This document shows, piece by piece, positions 1-8,558 of a stretch of 64,000 nucleotides of DNA (positions are counted from its first letter, which is position 1; each line of letters begins with the position of its first letter). Made by a program: the position numbers and the translations under genes. Source of the stretch: Alpinimonas psychrophila (GTDB lineage Bacteria > Actinomycetota > Actinomycetes > Actinomycetales > Microbacteriaceae); the NCBI RefSeq assembly GCF_014137865.1, contig NZ_JACGWU010000003.1, forward strand, positions 62,001 to 126,000, given 5' to 3'. Below the pieces are notes generated by a model that worked only from the letters and a program-made list of their open reading frames with translations, made no database searches and had not been told where the DNA came from.

Positions 1-894
1 GGAGCGCTCAAAGACGGCTACCTCGTTCCTTTGCTCGCGAATCTTGGTTCCGCGACGGAGGCGGCCGAAGCCATCGCCCTGGGTGCCGAAGGTGTCGGAC
101 TATTCCGCACGGAGTTCCTTTTTCTGGACGCGCTGTTGGCGCCGACCGTTGCCCACCAAGAAGAGCAGTACACCGCCCTGCTCGAGGCATTCCCTGGCAA
201 AAAGGTCGTCGTTCGTGCACTGGATGCCGGGGCCGACAAGCCTCTCAGCTTCTTGAACGATGCCCATGAGGAGAACCCAGCGCTGGGACTTCGCGGCCTG
301 CGGGCACTGCGTGTCAACGAGCACATCCTGCGCGATCAACTCACTGCTCTGGTGAATGCCCAGAACAAGACAACGGCGGACCTGTGGGTCATGGCGCCCA
401 TGGTTTCCGACGCGGAGGAGAGCGACTACTTCGTTGAGTTGGCACGTGAACTCGGCATCAACGTTGCCGGGGTTATGGCGGAGGTGCCGTCGTTGGCGCT
501 GATGGCCGAGCAGGTCATGGTCAATTCCGACTTCGTGAGTATCGGCACCAATGACCTCACGCAGTACACGATGGCCGCCGATCGCATGCTCGGTACGGTT
601 GCTTCCTACCAGGACCCGTGGCACCCCGCGGTGCTGCGCCTCATCAAGCAACTCGGCGTTGCCGGAGCACTGCTGGATTGCCCCGTCGGAGTCTGTGGCG
701 AAGCGGCAGCGGACGCCAACCTCGCCATCGTGCTTGTTGGCCTCGGTGCGACCAGCCTCAGCATGACACCAGCAGCCTTCGCGGATGTTCGCGCGGCATT
801 GCTCACCGTCACTCTCCCCGAGGCCCAGGCGCTCGCCGCCAAGGCTCTCACAGGTCGCACCGCCGCCGAATCCCGGGTGCTCGGCACCGCCTAG
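1..894 (+). CDS. ptsI: PTS phosphoenolpyruvate-protein phosphotransferase (enzyme I), C-terminal part
   Basis: Enzyme I takes phosphate from phosphoenolpyruvate and passes it to HPr, starting the sugar phosphotransferase relay in the cytoplasm. The frame is open from base 1, so about 297 C-terminal residues are present and the N-terminal HPr-binding domain with the phosphohistidine lies outside the window. The PEP-binding barrel is clear: GVGLFRTEFLF near the start, VRALDAGADKPLSFL, the enzyme I signature SDFVSIGTNDLTQYTMA, and GVCGEAAAD carrying the catalytic cysteine near the C-terminus. PEP synthase and PPDK share the fold, but these signatures fit enzyme I. It converges on sdhB with only 17 bases between the stops. 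Confidence 0.95.
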   Translation, partial: GALKDGYLVPLLANLGSATEAAEAIALGAEGVGLFRTEFLFLDALLAPTVAHQEEQYTALLEAFPGKKVVVRALDAGADKPLSFLNDAHEENPALGLRGLRALRVNEHILRDQLTALVNAQNKTTADLWVMAPMVSDAEESDYFVELARELGINVAGVMAEVPSLALMAEQVMVNSDFVSIGTNDLTQYTMAADRMLGTVASYQDPWHPAVLRLIKQLGVAGALLDCPVGVCGEAAADANLAIVLVGLGATSLSMTPAAFADVRAALLTVTLPEAQALAAKALTGRTAAESRVLGTA

Positions 895-911
895 CACTCT
901 CGTCTTTCGGG

Positions 912-1658
912 CTAGCGCTTTCCGCGCAGAACAGCCTGCTTCACTTCGGCGATAGCCTTAGTGACCTCGATGCCACGCGGGCACGCCTCGGTGCAGTTGA
1001 AGGTCGTGCGGCAGCGCCACACGCCCTCTTTGTCGTTGAGAATGTCGAGACGAACATCCGCTGCATCATCGCGCGAGTCGAAGATGAACCGGTGAGCGTT
1101 GACGATAGCCGCGGGGCCAAAGTACTGGCCGTCGGTCCAGAACACGGGGCATGACGTTGTGCATGCGGCGCACAGGATGCACTTGGTGGTGTCATCAAAG
1201 ATGGCGCGTTGCGCAACACTCTGCGTGCGCTCCTTGCCGGCCTCGGGGGTGGAGTTGGCGATGAGAAAGGGCTTGACGGCGCGGAAAGCCTCGAAGAAAG
1301 GCTCCATGTCGACGATCAGGTCCTTCTCCAACGGCAGGCCCTTGATGGCCTCCACGTAGATGGGCTGGGTAATGTCGAGATCCTTGATCAGGGTCTTGCA
1401 GGCCAAGCGATTGCGACCGTTGATGCGCATCGCATCCGAGCCACAAATGCCGTGCGCGCACGAGCGGCGGAACGACAACGTGCCGTCCTGTTCCCATTTG
1501 ATCTTGTGCAGGGCATCCAGGATGCGGTCGGTCGAGTAGACCGAAACGTCGAAGGATTCCCAACGCGCCTCGTCATCGACGTCAGGGAGGAAGCGACGAA
1601 TAATGAGGGTGATGGTGAACGCGTCAGCGGCGGTGAGAGTTTGGGTCGCAGCAGCCAT
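912..1658 (-). CDS. sdhB: Succinate dehydrogenase iron-sulfur subunit
   Basis: Carries electrons from the flavin of SdhA to quinone through three iron-sulfur clusters, linking the TCA cycle to the respiratory chain. It has 248 residues, normal for the family. The N-terminal ferredoxin domain has C67, C72, D75 and C87 (SCAHGICGSDAM then NRLAC); the aspartate in place of the third cysteine is also found in E. coli SdhB. The C-terminal domain has CILCAACTTSCP and CTEACPRG for the 4Fe-4S and 3Fe-4S clusters. It is the last gene of the operon sdhC-sdhD-sdhA-sdhB, two bases after sdhA. Fumarate reductase is the alternative, but the order and the two anchor subunits fit succinate dehydrogenase. Confidence 0.97.
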   Translation of the reverse strand: MAAATQTLTAADAFTITLIIRRFLPDVDDEARWESFDVSVYSTDRILDALHKIKWEQDGTLSFRRSCAHGICGSDAMRINGRNRLACKTLIKDLDITQPIYVEAIKGLPLEKDLIVDMEPFFEAFRAVKPFLIANSTPEAGKERTQSVAQRAIFDDTTKCILCAACTTSCPVFWTDGQYFGPAAIVNAHRFIFDSRDDAADVRLDILNDKEGVWRCRTTFNCTEACPRGIEVTKAIAEVKQAVLRGKR

Positions 1659-1660
1659 GA

Positions 1661-3475
1661 TTAGTACTTCCTCTCCATGGGCTGATAATTCGTGATGACG
1701 ACCGGTTTCCAGTCGAGCTTGATGTGGTCGCCGGCGTGCTCCGAGGAAGCATCACCGGTGAGGTACGCCATGGTGTGAACCATGTAGTCCTCGTCGTTGC
1801 GCAGAGGGTAGTCATCGCGCATGTGACCGCCACGGCTTTCCTTGCGGTTACGCGCTGAGTAGACGACAACCTCGGCGAGGTCAAGCAGGAAGCCCAGTTC
1901 CACGGCCTCGAGGAGGTCGGTGTTAAACCGCTTACCCTTGTCGTGAATGGAGATGTTCTTGTAACCCTCGCGCAGTTTCGTGATGGTGTCGGTGACCTGG
2001 CCGAGCGACTCGTCGGTGCGGAACACCTGAGCGCCGCGGTCCATTTCTTCCTGCAGTTCCTTGCGCAGTGCCGAGACGCGCTCGGTTCCCCCAGCGTTAC
2101 GGATGCTCTCAATCATGTCGCGCACGGGGCCGGCAGGATCTTGCGGAAGAGGAACGAACTCGGCCGTCTTCGCGTACTCAACCGAGTAGCGACCGGCGCG
2201 CTTACCGAACACGTTGATGTCCAGCAGCGAGTTGGTACCGAGGCGGTTCGAGCCGTGCACGGAAACGCAGGCACATTCCCCCGCGGCGTAGAGGCCAGGG
2301 ATGACGGTGTCGTTGTTGCTGAGAACCTCGGCCTTGATGTTGGTGGGAATACCACCCATGGCGTAGTGAGCGGTCGGCATCACGGGAACGGGCTCAACGA
2401 CCGGGTCGACGCCCAGGTAGGTGCGCGCAAACTCGGTGATGTCAGGGAGCTTGGTCTCGAGGACTTCGGCACCGAGGTGGGTGCAGTCGAGGTAGACGTA
2501 GTCCTTGTTGGGACCTGCGCCACGGCCTTCCTGTACTTCTTGCACCATGCAACGCGCCACAATGTCACGCGGCGCGAGGTCCTTAATCGTGGGGGCGTAG
2601 CGCTCCATGAAGCGCTCGCCGCTGGCGTTGCGCAAGATGGCACCTTCACCGCGAGCACCCTCGGTGAGCAAAATGCCGAGACCGGCAAGACCTGTGGGGT
2701 GGAACTGGAAGAACTCCATGTCCTCCAAAGGAATCCCCTTGCGCCACAGGATGCCGACGCCGTCACCGGTCAGGGTGTGAGCGTTGGAGGTGGTCTTGTA
2801 GATCTTGCCGAAGCCACCGGTGGCAAAAATGATCGACTTGGCCTGGAAGACGTGAAGGTCGCCGGTGGCCAACTCGTACGCGACCACAGCGGAGGGGCGC
2901 TTGACGCCATCTACCTCGGTCATCACCAGATCGAGCACGTAGTACTCGTTGTAGAACTCGATGCCCAGCTTTACGCAGTTTTGAAACAGGGTTTGCAAGA
3001 TCATGTGGCCGGTGCGGTCAGCGGCGTAGCAGGAACGGCGAACCGGTGCCTTACCGTGGTCGCGCGTGTGGCCACCGAAGCGGCGCTGGTCAATCTTGCC
3101 CTCGGGCGTGCGGTTGAAAGGAAGGCCCATGTTCTCGAGATCGATAACCGCGTCGATTGCTTCCTTAGCCAGGATCTCGGCGGCATCCTGATCAACTAAG
3201 TAGTCGCCACCCTTGACGGTGTCGAAAGTGTGCCATTCCCAACTGTCTTCCTCAACGTTGGCAAGGGCCGCAGCCATACCGCCCTGCGCAGCACCGGTGT
3301 GCGAACGCGTGGGGTAGAGCTTGCTGATGACGCCTACGCGAGCGTGCGGACCGGCTTCGATGGCGGCACGCATGCCGGCACCACCGGCTCCCACAATGAC
3401 AACGTCGTATTGGTGATAATGAACCCCGTCGATGACCTTGGTCTCTTCGTGGGCAGATGAACTGGGTGACGTCAC
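1661..3475 (-). CDS. sdhA: Succinate dehydrogenase flavoprotein subunit
   Basis: Oxidises succinate to fumarate using covalently bound FAD, on the cytoplasmic face of the membrane. It has 604 residues. The dinucleotide-binding motif [13 protein letters not shown] lies at about residues 27-39, and [11 protein letters not shown] contains the histidine (H59) expected to bind FAD covalently. [17 protein letters not shown] and the C-terminal helical domain are also typical. The start is GTG, with a GGAG 8 bases upstream. It follows sdhD after a 64-base gap and is followed by sdhB two bases later. Confidence 0.97.
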   Translation of the reverse strand: MTSPSSSAHEETKVIDGVHYHQYDVVIVGAGGAGMRAAIEAGPHARVGVISKLYPTRSHTGAAQGGMAAALANVEEDSWEWHTFDTVKGGDYLVDQDAAEILAKEAIDAVIDLENMGLPFNRTPEGKIDQRRFGGHTRDHGKAPVRRSCYAADRTGHMILQTLFQNCVKLGIEFYNEYYVLDLVMTEVDGVKRPSAVVAYELATGDLHVFQAKSIIFATGGFGKIYKTTSNAHTLTGDGVGILWRKGIPLEDMEFFQFHPTGLAGLGILLTEGARGEGAILRNASGERFMERYAPTIKDLAPRDIVARCMVQEVQEGRGAGPNKDYVYLDCTHLGAEVLETKLPDITEFARTYLGVDPVVEPVPVMPTAHYAMGGIPTNIKAEVLSNNDTVIPGLYAAGECACVSVHGSNRLGTNSLLDINVFGKRAGRYSVEYAKTAEFVPLPQDPAGPVRDMIESIRNAGGTERVSALRKELQEEMDRGAQVFRTDESLGQVTDTITKLREGYKNISIHDKGKRFNTDLLEAVELGFLLDLAEVVVYSARNRKESRGGHMRDDYPLRNDEDYMVHTMAYLTGDASSEHAGDHIKLDWKPVVITNYQPMERKY

Positions 3476-3539
3476 GAGTCAAACTCCGTTACAGGCGCAA
3501 GGCCATTGGGAAAGGGATGAGAAAAGTTAGCAAAGTGCG

Positions 3540-3992
3540 TTACTGCGGAGGGCAGAACGAGGGCAGCAACGAGAACTGATCTGCTGGCACGGCGGGACAC
3601 GGGTCAAATGTGAAGATCACGAGGGTTCCCAAAATGATCAAGATCGCTGCCGAGGCGAAGATAGCGCCCTTAAGAACTCCGCCCAGACGAGGCGAGCTCG
3701 CGTAGTCGTTCACCAGGGTGCGCATTCCGTTGGCGCCGTGAATCAGTGCGAGCCACAACATGAGGAGGTCCCAGACCTGCCAGAAGGGTGTCGCATACTT
3801 GCCGGCGACGAACGCAAAGTCGATCGCCTTGACACCATCGCCCACCATGAGGTTGATAAAGAGGTGACCGAAGATGAGGACAACGAGCACGACGCCCGAG
3901 GCGCGCATGTAAATCCAGCCCCATTTTTCCCAATTGACACCGGAACGGCGAGCGGGAGTGGGGGAGCTGCGAGGAGCTTCAATGGTTGACAT
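3540..3992 (-). CDS. sdhD: Succinate dehydrogenase membrane anchor subunit
   Basis: One of two small membrane subunits that anchor the SdhAB dimer and help form the haem and quinone sites. It has 150 residues, with three hydrophobic helices at roughly 32-52, 70-88 and 110-130. The histidines in FGHLFIN and ALIHGANGMR are candidate haem ligands. Its ATG overlaps the sdhC stop by one base (TAATG), so the two are translationally coupled. The family is weakly conserved; the assignment rests on the helix pattern, the histidines and the position in the operon. Confidence 0.9.
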   Translation of the reverse strand: MSTIEAPRSSPTPARRSGVNWEKWGWIYMRASGVVLVVLIFGHLFINLMVGDGVKAIDFAFVAGKYATPFWQVWDLLMLWLALIHGANGMRTLVNDYASSPRLGGVLKGAIFASAAILIILGTLVIFTFDPCPAVPADQFSLLPSFCPPQ

Positions 3993-4414
3993 TAGTTACC
4001 CACCTCGCTGAAGACATTGATGAGATGGCGGGGTACGAAGCCGGCCATGAGGACAACCCAGACGCCCACAACAATCCAGAACATCAGGCGTTGGTATTTA
4101 ACGCCTTTGCCCCAGAAGTCAATCAGGATGATGCGCAACCCATTGAGAGCATGGAAGATAATCGCACCAACAAGGCCAACTTCACCCAAGCCCATGATGG
4201 GGTTCTTATAGGTGCCGATGACGGCGTTGTAGGCCTCGGGGCTAACGCGAATCAGCGCTGTGTCGAGAATGTGGACGAGCAAGAAAAAGAAGATGGCCAC
4301 ACCCGTGATGCGGTGCAGAACCCATGACCACATTCCGGTGTTGCCGCGGTACAAGGTACCGCCCGGACGGGCTGATTTCTTTTTTGCTGAACGTGGTGCC
4401 GGAGCAACTGACAC
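3992..4414 (-). CDS. sdhC: Succinate dehydrogenase cytochrome b556 subunit
   Basis: Haem b-binding membrane anchor of complex II, about 140 residues with three transmembrane helices. The signature WSWVLHRITGVAIFFFLLVHI (20 of whose residues define the family's helix I with its histidines) and FHALNGLRIILID in helix II are characteristic. The frame stays open further upstream to 4723, but the GTG at 4414 is preceded by AAGGAGG at ideal distance and matches the family's length. It is the first gene of the sdh operon, divergent from manC across about 140 bases. Confidence 0.93.
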   Translation of the reverse strand: MSVAPAPRSAKKKSARPGGTLYRGNTGMWSWVLHRITGVAIFFFLLVHILDTALIRVSPEAYNAVIGTYKNPIMGLGEVGLVGAIIFHALNGLRIILIDFWGKGVKYQRLMFWIVVGVWVVLMAGFVPRHLINVFSEVGN

Positions 4415-4416
4415 GT

Positions 4417-4434
4417 ACAACCCTCCTTGGTTGT
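4417..4434 (-). promoter_or_regulatory. Hairpin around the sdhC ribosome binding site
   Basis: On the minus strand ACAACC, AAGGAG and GGTTGT follow one another, then two bases and the GTG start of sdhC. The six-base arms are perfectly complementary, so the Shine-Dalgarno core would sit in a six-base loop or be partly paired. This could tune translation of the whole operon; it is a sequence observation only. Confidence 0.4.
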
Positions 4435-4542
4435 GAAGTGAGCACACGAAACGATCAAGTCGCACGCGAGCACAGGAACTAGGGATGAGTTTACGACTAA
4501 TCGAATGGCGCACAGTGAGGCGATGTGGGCTTGCGTGCCCGA

Positions 4543-4548
4543 TAGTGT
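4543..4548 (+). promoter_or_regulatory. Leaderless-type -10 box of manC
   Basis: TAGTGT ends six bases before the manC ATG and there is no Shine-Dalgarno sequence, so transcription probably starts at or next to the start codon. No convincing -35 hexamer is visible. Confidence 0.5.
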
Positions 4549-4554
4549 TGCAAT

Positions 4555-5676
4555 ATGGCATTGCAGAGCGACCCCATTGATGGCTTTTACGTGGTAATTC
4601 CGGCCGGCGGAATCGGTTCGCGACTCTGGCCCCTCTCCCGCGCGGATGCCCCCAAATTCCTGCACGATCTAACAGGTTCGGGGTCCTCCCTTTTGAGGGA
4701 TACCTGGGATCGCATGGCGCCACTTGCCGGGGAGCAACGGGTCATGGTTGTCACCGGTCGCGCTCACCGCGCCGCCGTAGAAGAGCAGCTTCCCCTTCTC
4801 GCGGATGCCAATGTTGTCCTCGAGAGCGAGCCCCGTGAGTCTTCTGCCGCTATTGGCCTCGCCGCCGCCATTTTGGAACGCCGCGAACCCGGTGTGGTCA
4901 TCGGCTCCTTCGCGGCCGACCACGTCATTAAAGGTGCTCGATTCTTCCGCCAGTCGGTGACGGAAGCTGTTGCGGCGGCGCGTGCCGGTTACATCGCCAC
5001 CATTGGCATCCGGCCCACCGAACCGGCCGTCGGCTTTGGTTACATTTGCGCTCCCCAGCCGGTCGCGATCGACGGCGCTCCCACGGCCCATATTGTTCAG
5101 TCTTTTGTCGAAAAGCCTGACTTGGCGACGGCGGAGTCCTACGTCACCAGCGGGGATTACATGTGGAACGCGGGCATGTTCATCTCGAAGGCATCCGTAC
5201 TCCTCGAGGCTCTTGGTAAGACGCAACCGGAACTTCTCGCCGGGATCAATGAGCTGGCGGATGCCTGGGATACTCCGCGCCGAGGGGTGGTCGTCGATAA
5301 AGTCTGGCCACGCCTTGTGAAGATTGCGATCGATTACTCAGTTGCCGAACCCGCCGCCGCGGCCGGAAAGCTCGTCGTCATTCCCGGAGAGTTTGACTGG
5401 GATGACGTGGGGGATTTCGCCTCAATCGCCAAGCTGCATTCGACCGGCTACAAGAACGACCTCGCCATCCTGGGAGCGGACGCACGCGTGCTGGCCGATG
5501 CCTCCAGCGGCATCGTGGTTTCTGAAGGCGGCCGCACAATTGCGGTCATTGGCGTTAAGGACATTGTCATTGTCGATACCCCGGACGCCCTCCTGGTGAC
5601 GACCATCGCCAACGCTCAAAAAGTCAAGAGTGTCGTCGATGCCTTGCGGCTCGCCGGCCGGGACGACGTCCTCTAA
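4555..5676 (+). CDS. manC: Mannose-1-phosphate guanylyltransferase
   Basis: Makes GDP-mannose from mannose-1-phosphate and GTP, supplying mannosyl donors for envelope glycans and polyprenol-phosphate mannose. It has 373 residues. The nucleotidyltransferase signature VIPAGGIGSRLWPLSR is at the N-terminus, followed by APKFLHDL. FVEKPDLATAESYV, MWNAGMFI and GEFDWDDVGDF are typical of the GDP-mannose pyrophosphorylase family. There is no fused phosphomannose isomerase domain; that enzyme is separate at 41.8 kb. It works with the manA and manB products encoded later in the window and corresponds in synteny to Rv3264c. Confidence 0.93.
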   Translation: MALQSDPIDGFYVVIPAGGIGSRLWPLSRADAPKFLHDLTGSGSSLLRDTWDRMAPLAGEQRVMVVTGRAHRAAVEEQLPLLADANVVLESEPRESSAAIGLAAAILERREPGVVIGSFAADHVIKGARFFRQSVTEAVAAARAGYIATIGIRPTEPAVGFGYICAPQPVAIDGAPTAHIVQSFVEKPDLATAESYVTSGDYMWNAGMFISKASVLLEALGKTQPELLAGINELADAWDTPRRGVVVDKVWPRLVKIAIDYSVAEPAAAAGKLVVIPGEFDWDDVGDFASIAKLHSTGYKNDLAILGADARVLADASSGIVVSEGGRTIAVIGVKDIVIVDTPDALLVTTIANAQKVKSVVDALRLAGRDDVL

Positions 5677-5838
5677 CTGCATGTGAACGAATCCATGCTC
5701 AGATGAGCGCCATAACGGCACTTTGTGTAACCATTCCGTAGCGATTCGTTCGAAACGTCATTGTGATTCGTTGCATTCGGTAACGTGTTGTCAACACTCC
5801 AAGCACTCTTGCGCGGGGATCAATTTCTGGAGGTAATT

Positions 5839-6915
5839 TTGAGTACTATTACCCGCAAGGCCGCTTTTGCCGGTCTGGCATCGTTGGGGGCCATCGCCCT
5901 TCTCGCTGGTTGCGCTAGCGCGCCAGCAGCAAACACCGCATCGGCCGGAGCATCTAACTTCATCCCATGTATGGTTTCCGACGCTGGTGGATTCGATGAC
6001 AAGTCGTTCAACCAGTCCGGTTTCGAGGGCCTGAAAGCCGCCGCCGCCAAGCTGGGCGTCACGCCCATCACGACCCAGTCCGCTGCCGAGACCGACTTTG
6101 CCCCCAATATCCAGAGCCTCGTCGACCAGGGCTGCAACCTGATCACCACGGTTGGTTTCTTGCTGGCTGACGCCACCAAGGCATCCGCTCTCGCAAACCC
6201 CACTATCAACTTCGCCATCATCGATGACAGCTCGATCGTTGCACCCAACGTGAAGCCCATCGTTTTTGACACTGCTCAGGCCGCATTCCTTGCGGGCTAC
6301 GTAGCAGCGAGCTACAGCACCACCGGTGTCGTCGGTACGTTCGGTGGAATGCAGATTCCTCCCGTCACCATCTTCATGGATGGCTTCGTTGACGGTGTTG
6401 CTTACTACAACGCCCAGAAGAGCGCCAGCGTCAAGGTTGTCGGCTGGGACGTTGCTGCACAGACCGGTTCCTTCACGGGCGGCTTCGCTGCCGGTGTGGA
6501 AGCCAAGACCGCAGCTCAGGGCCTGATTGATCAGAACGCTGATGTCATCTTCCCCGTGGGTGGCCCCATCTTCTTGAGCGCTGCTGAAGCAATCAAGGAC
6601 TCGGCAAAGCCCATCGTCATGATTGGTGTCGACGCAGACGCGTTCCTCACCGCTCCTGACATCTCGTCGCTGTTCTTGACCTCGGTTCTGAAGCAGGTTG
6701 GTGTTGGTGTTTCTGACGTCACAAACGCTGCCGCTGCTGGCACCTTCGACAACACACCCTTCGTTGGCACCCTTGCCAATGACGGTGTCGGCCTAGCACC
6801 GTTCCACGACTTCTCCGCCAAGGTGAAGTCTGGTCTTCAGGCTGAGCTGGACGTCATCAAGGCCGGAATCATTGCGGGCACGATTCCCGTGGTGTCGCCT
6901 TCTTCGCCCAAGTAA
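5839..6915 (+). CDS. BMP-family nucleoside-binding lipoprotein (ABC transporter)
   Basis: Extracellular substrate-binding lipoprotein of a nucleoside ABC importer. The TTG at 5839 follows GGAGG at good distance and gives a 358-residue protein with a classical signal: basic TRK, a hydrophobic core and the lipobox LLAGC at about residues 18-22. An upstream GTG at 5785 would put odd residues before the signal. The mature part begins with the BMP domain (SDAGGFDDKSFNQSGFEGL, DQGCNLI, NFAIIDD). The BmpA/Med family binds purine nucleosides, which fits the salvage genes downstream. A strong hairpin follows the gene, so it is probably made in excess over the membrane components. Confidence 0.9.
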   Translation: MSTITRKAAFAGLASLGAIALLAGCASAPAANTASAGASNFIPCMVSDAGGFDDKSFNQSGFEGLKAAAAKLGVTPITTQSAAETDFAPNIQSLVDQGCNLITTVGFLLADATKASALANPTINFAIIDDSSIVAPNVKPIVFDTAQAAFLAGYVAASYSTTGVVGTFGGMQIPPVTIFMDGFVDGVAYYNAQKSASVKVVGWDVAAQTGSFTGGFAAGVEAKTAAQGLIDQNADVIFPVGGPIFLSAAEAIKDSAKPIVMIGVDADAFLTAPDISSLFLTSVLKQVGVGVSDVTNAAAAGTFDNTPFVGTLANDGVGLAPFHDFSAKVKSGLQAELDVIKAGIIAGTIPVVSPSSPK

Positions 6916-6936
6916 TAACGCACCACCGGTGAAACG

Positions 6937-6976
6937 GGGAGGTTGGCCATATGGCTAGCCTCCCTGCTTCCTTTTT
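6937..6976 (+). terminator. Rho-independent terminator or attenuator after the BMP lipoprotein gene
   Basis: A 12-base stem (GGGAGGTTGGCC pairing with GGCTAGCCTCCC, with two G-T wobbles) has a four-base ATAT loop and is followed within a few bases by TTTTT at 6972-6976. It lies 21 bases after the lipoprotein stop and ahead of the ABC ATPase gene. Confidence 0.8.
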
Positions 6977-7007
6977 AGGCCCCTATGCTCAGGTGAGCAA
7001 TTCGTTC

Positions 7008-7036
7008 TTTGCGCCACGTCACACTCAAAGTAGATT
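7008..7036 (+). promoter_or_regulatory. Internal promoter for the nucleoside ABC ATPase gene
   Basis: TTTGCG (7008-7013) and TAGATT (7031-7036) are 17 bases apart. TAGATT ends seven bases before the ATG at 7044, which has no Shine-Dalgarno sequence, as expected for a leaderless transcript that restarts after the terminator. Confidence 0.5.
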
Positions 7037-7043
7037 GAGACCC

Positions 7044-8558
7044 ATGAAGCTCGAACTTCGCGGTATTACCAAAAGATTCGGCACGCTGACCGCCAATGAT
7101 CACATTGATCTTGTCGTTCAACCCGGAGAAATTCATGCCCTTCTCGGAGAGAACGGTGCCGGTAAGTCCACGCTGATGAACGTTCTCTATGGCCTGTATC
7201 AGGCCGATGAGGGACAGATCTTGCTCGACGATGTCGTGCAGTATTTCTCTGGCCCTGGCGATGCCATGCTCGCCGGCATCGGAATGGTGCATCAGCACTT
7301 CATGCTGATCCCTGTTTTCACCGTGGCCGAGAACGTCATGCTCGGCCACGAGAGCACCACTTTCGGTGGTCGCCTTAACCTGGCCGCCGCTCGTGACAAG
7401 GTGCGAACCATTAGTGCACGCTTTGGTTTCGATGTTGATCCTGATGCACTCGTGGGCGACCTTCCCGTCGGCATTCAGCAACGCGTCGAAATCATCAAAG
7501 CCCTCTCCCTGGATGCCCAAGTTCTTATTTTTGATGAACCCACGGCAGTTTTGACACCTCAGGAGACCGACGAGCTCATGGCGATTATGCGCCAACTCCG
7601 GGAAGCCGGAACAGCCATCGTTTTCATTACGCACAAGCTGCGTGAAGTTCGCGAAGTTGCCGACAAGATTACGGTTATCCGGCTGGGGGCTGTTGTCGGG
7701 GAAGCTGATCCCGCGGCCACCAACGAGGAACTCGCCACGATGATGGTGGGGCGCGAAGTTGAACTCACCGTGCACAAGGCGCCGGCCAAGCCGGGGGCCG
7801 CATCCTTCGTGGTGCAAAACCTCACTGTCCTGGACGCTCACGGAAACCGCGTCGTCAACAACGTAAGTTTTGAGGTTCACATCGGTGAAATCCTGTGCAT
7901 TGCGGGGGTTCAAGGTAACGGCCAGACCGAGCTGGCGGAGGCCATCATGGGGCTCGAGCCGCACACTCAGGGGGTCATTGAGCTGAACGGTGAGTCACTT
8001 CGCGGACGCAGCGTCCGTCACATTTTGGATGAGGGTGTTGGGTATGTTCCCGAGGATCGCTCGCACGACGGGCTCGTCGGGGAATTCACGATTGCCGAGA
8101 ACCTCATGCTCGACCGGGCGAACGGTGCCCCCTTCGTTAAGGCAGGCAGCTTGCAGCTCAAGCACCTGGCGGAGTTTGCCACGATAACGTCGAAGGAATT
8201 CGATATTCGATCGCAGGGAATTCTCTCGAAAGCGAGCGAACTCTCGGGTGGGAATCAACAGAAAGTCGTCTTGGCGCGAGAGCTCAGCCGTGAGCTGAAG
8301 TTCTTCTTGGCGGCTCAGCCGACGCGGGGTATCGACGTGGGTTCCATCGAGTTTGTGCACAAGCGCATTGTGGCCACTCGAGATGCCGGGGTTCCCGTCA
8401 TTGTGGTCTCCACTGAGCTTGATGAGGTGACGGCTCTGGCGGACCGGATCGCAGTGATGTATCGGGGCAGCATCGTCGGCATCGTGCCCGGCGATACCCC
8501 ACGACAGGTTTTGGGTCTCATGATGGCCGGCGAAGTTCCAGCGGAGGTAGTGGCATGA
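7044..8558 (+). CDS. Nucleoside/sugar-type ABC transporter ATP-binding protein (tandem NBDs)
   Basis: Cytoplasmic ATPase of the BMP-dependent nucleoside importer, resembling B. subtilis NupO/YufO. It has 504 residues and two ABC domains. Domain 1 has Walker A GENGAGKST (residues 35-43), signature LPVGIQQRVEI and Walker B LIFDEPTAVL. Domain 2 has a degenerate Walker A (GVQGNGQTEL), signature LSGGNQQKVVLAREL and AAQPTRGIDVG; this asymmetry is normal for the sugar/nucleoside class. An upstream start at 6951 would lie inside the terminator hairpin, so the ATG at 7044 is preferred. It overlaps the next permease gene by four bases (ATGA). Confidence 0.92.
   Translation: MKLELRGITKRFGTLTANDHIDLVVQPGEIHALLGENGAGKSTLMNVLYGLYQADEGQILLDDVVQYFSGPGDAMLAGIGMVHQHFMLIPVFTVAENVMLGHESTTFGGRLNLAAARDKVRTISARFGFDVDPDALVGDLPVGIQQRVEIIKALSLDAQVLIFDEPTAVLTPQETDELMAIMRQLREAGTAIVFITHKLREVREVADKITVIRLGAVVGEADPAATNEELATMMVGREVELTVHKAPAKPGAASFVVQNLTVLDAHGNRVVNNVSFEVHIGEILCIAGVQGNGQTELAEAIMGLEPHTQGVIELNGESLRGRSVRHILDEGVGYVPEDRSHDGLVGEFTIAENLMLDRANGAPFVKAGSLQLKHLAEFATITSKEFDIRSQGILSKASELSGGNQQKVVLARELSRELKFFLAAQPTRGIDVGSIEFVHKRIVATRDAGVPVIVVSTELDEVTALADRIAVMYRGSIVGIVPGDTPRQVLGLMMAGEVPAEVVA

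Noticed and set aside
1943-3199. 418-residue plus-strand open frame opposite sdhA
   Set aside because: Fully antisense to a well-conserved gene, no recognisable domain; an effect of GC-rich third positions.
5785-5838. Upstream GTG start for the BMP lipoprotein
   Set aside because: Would place 18 extra residues before a good lipoprotein signal; the TTG at 5839 has a strong Shine-Dalgarno sequence.
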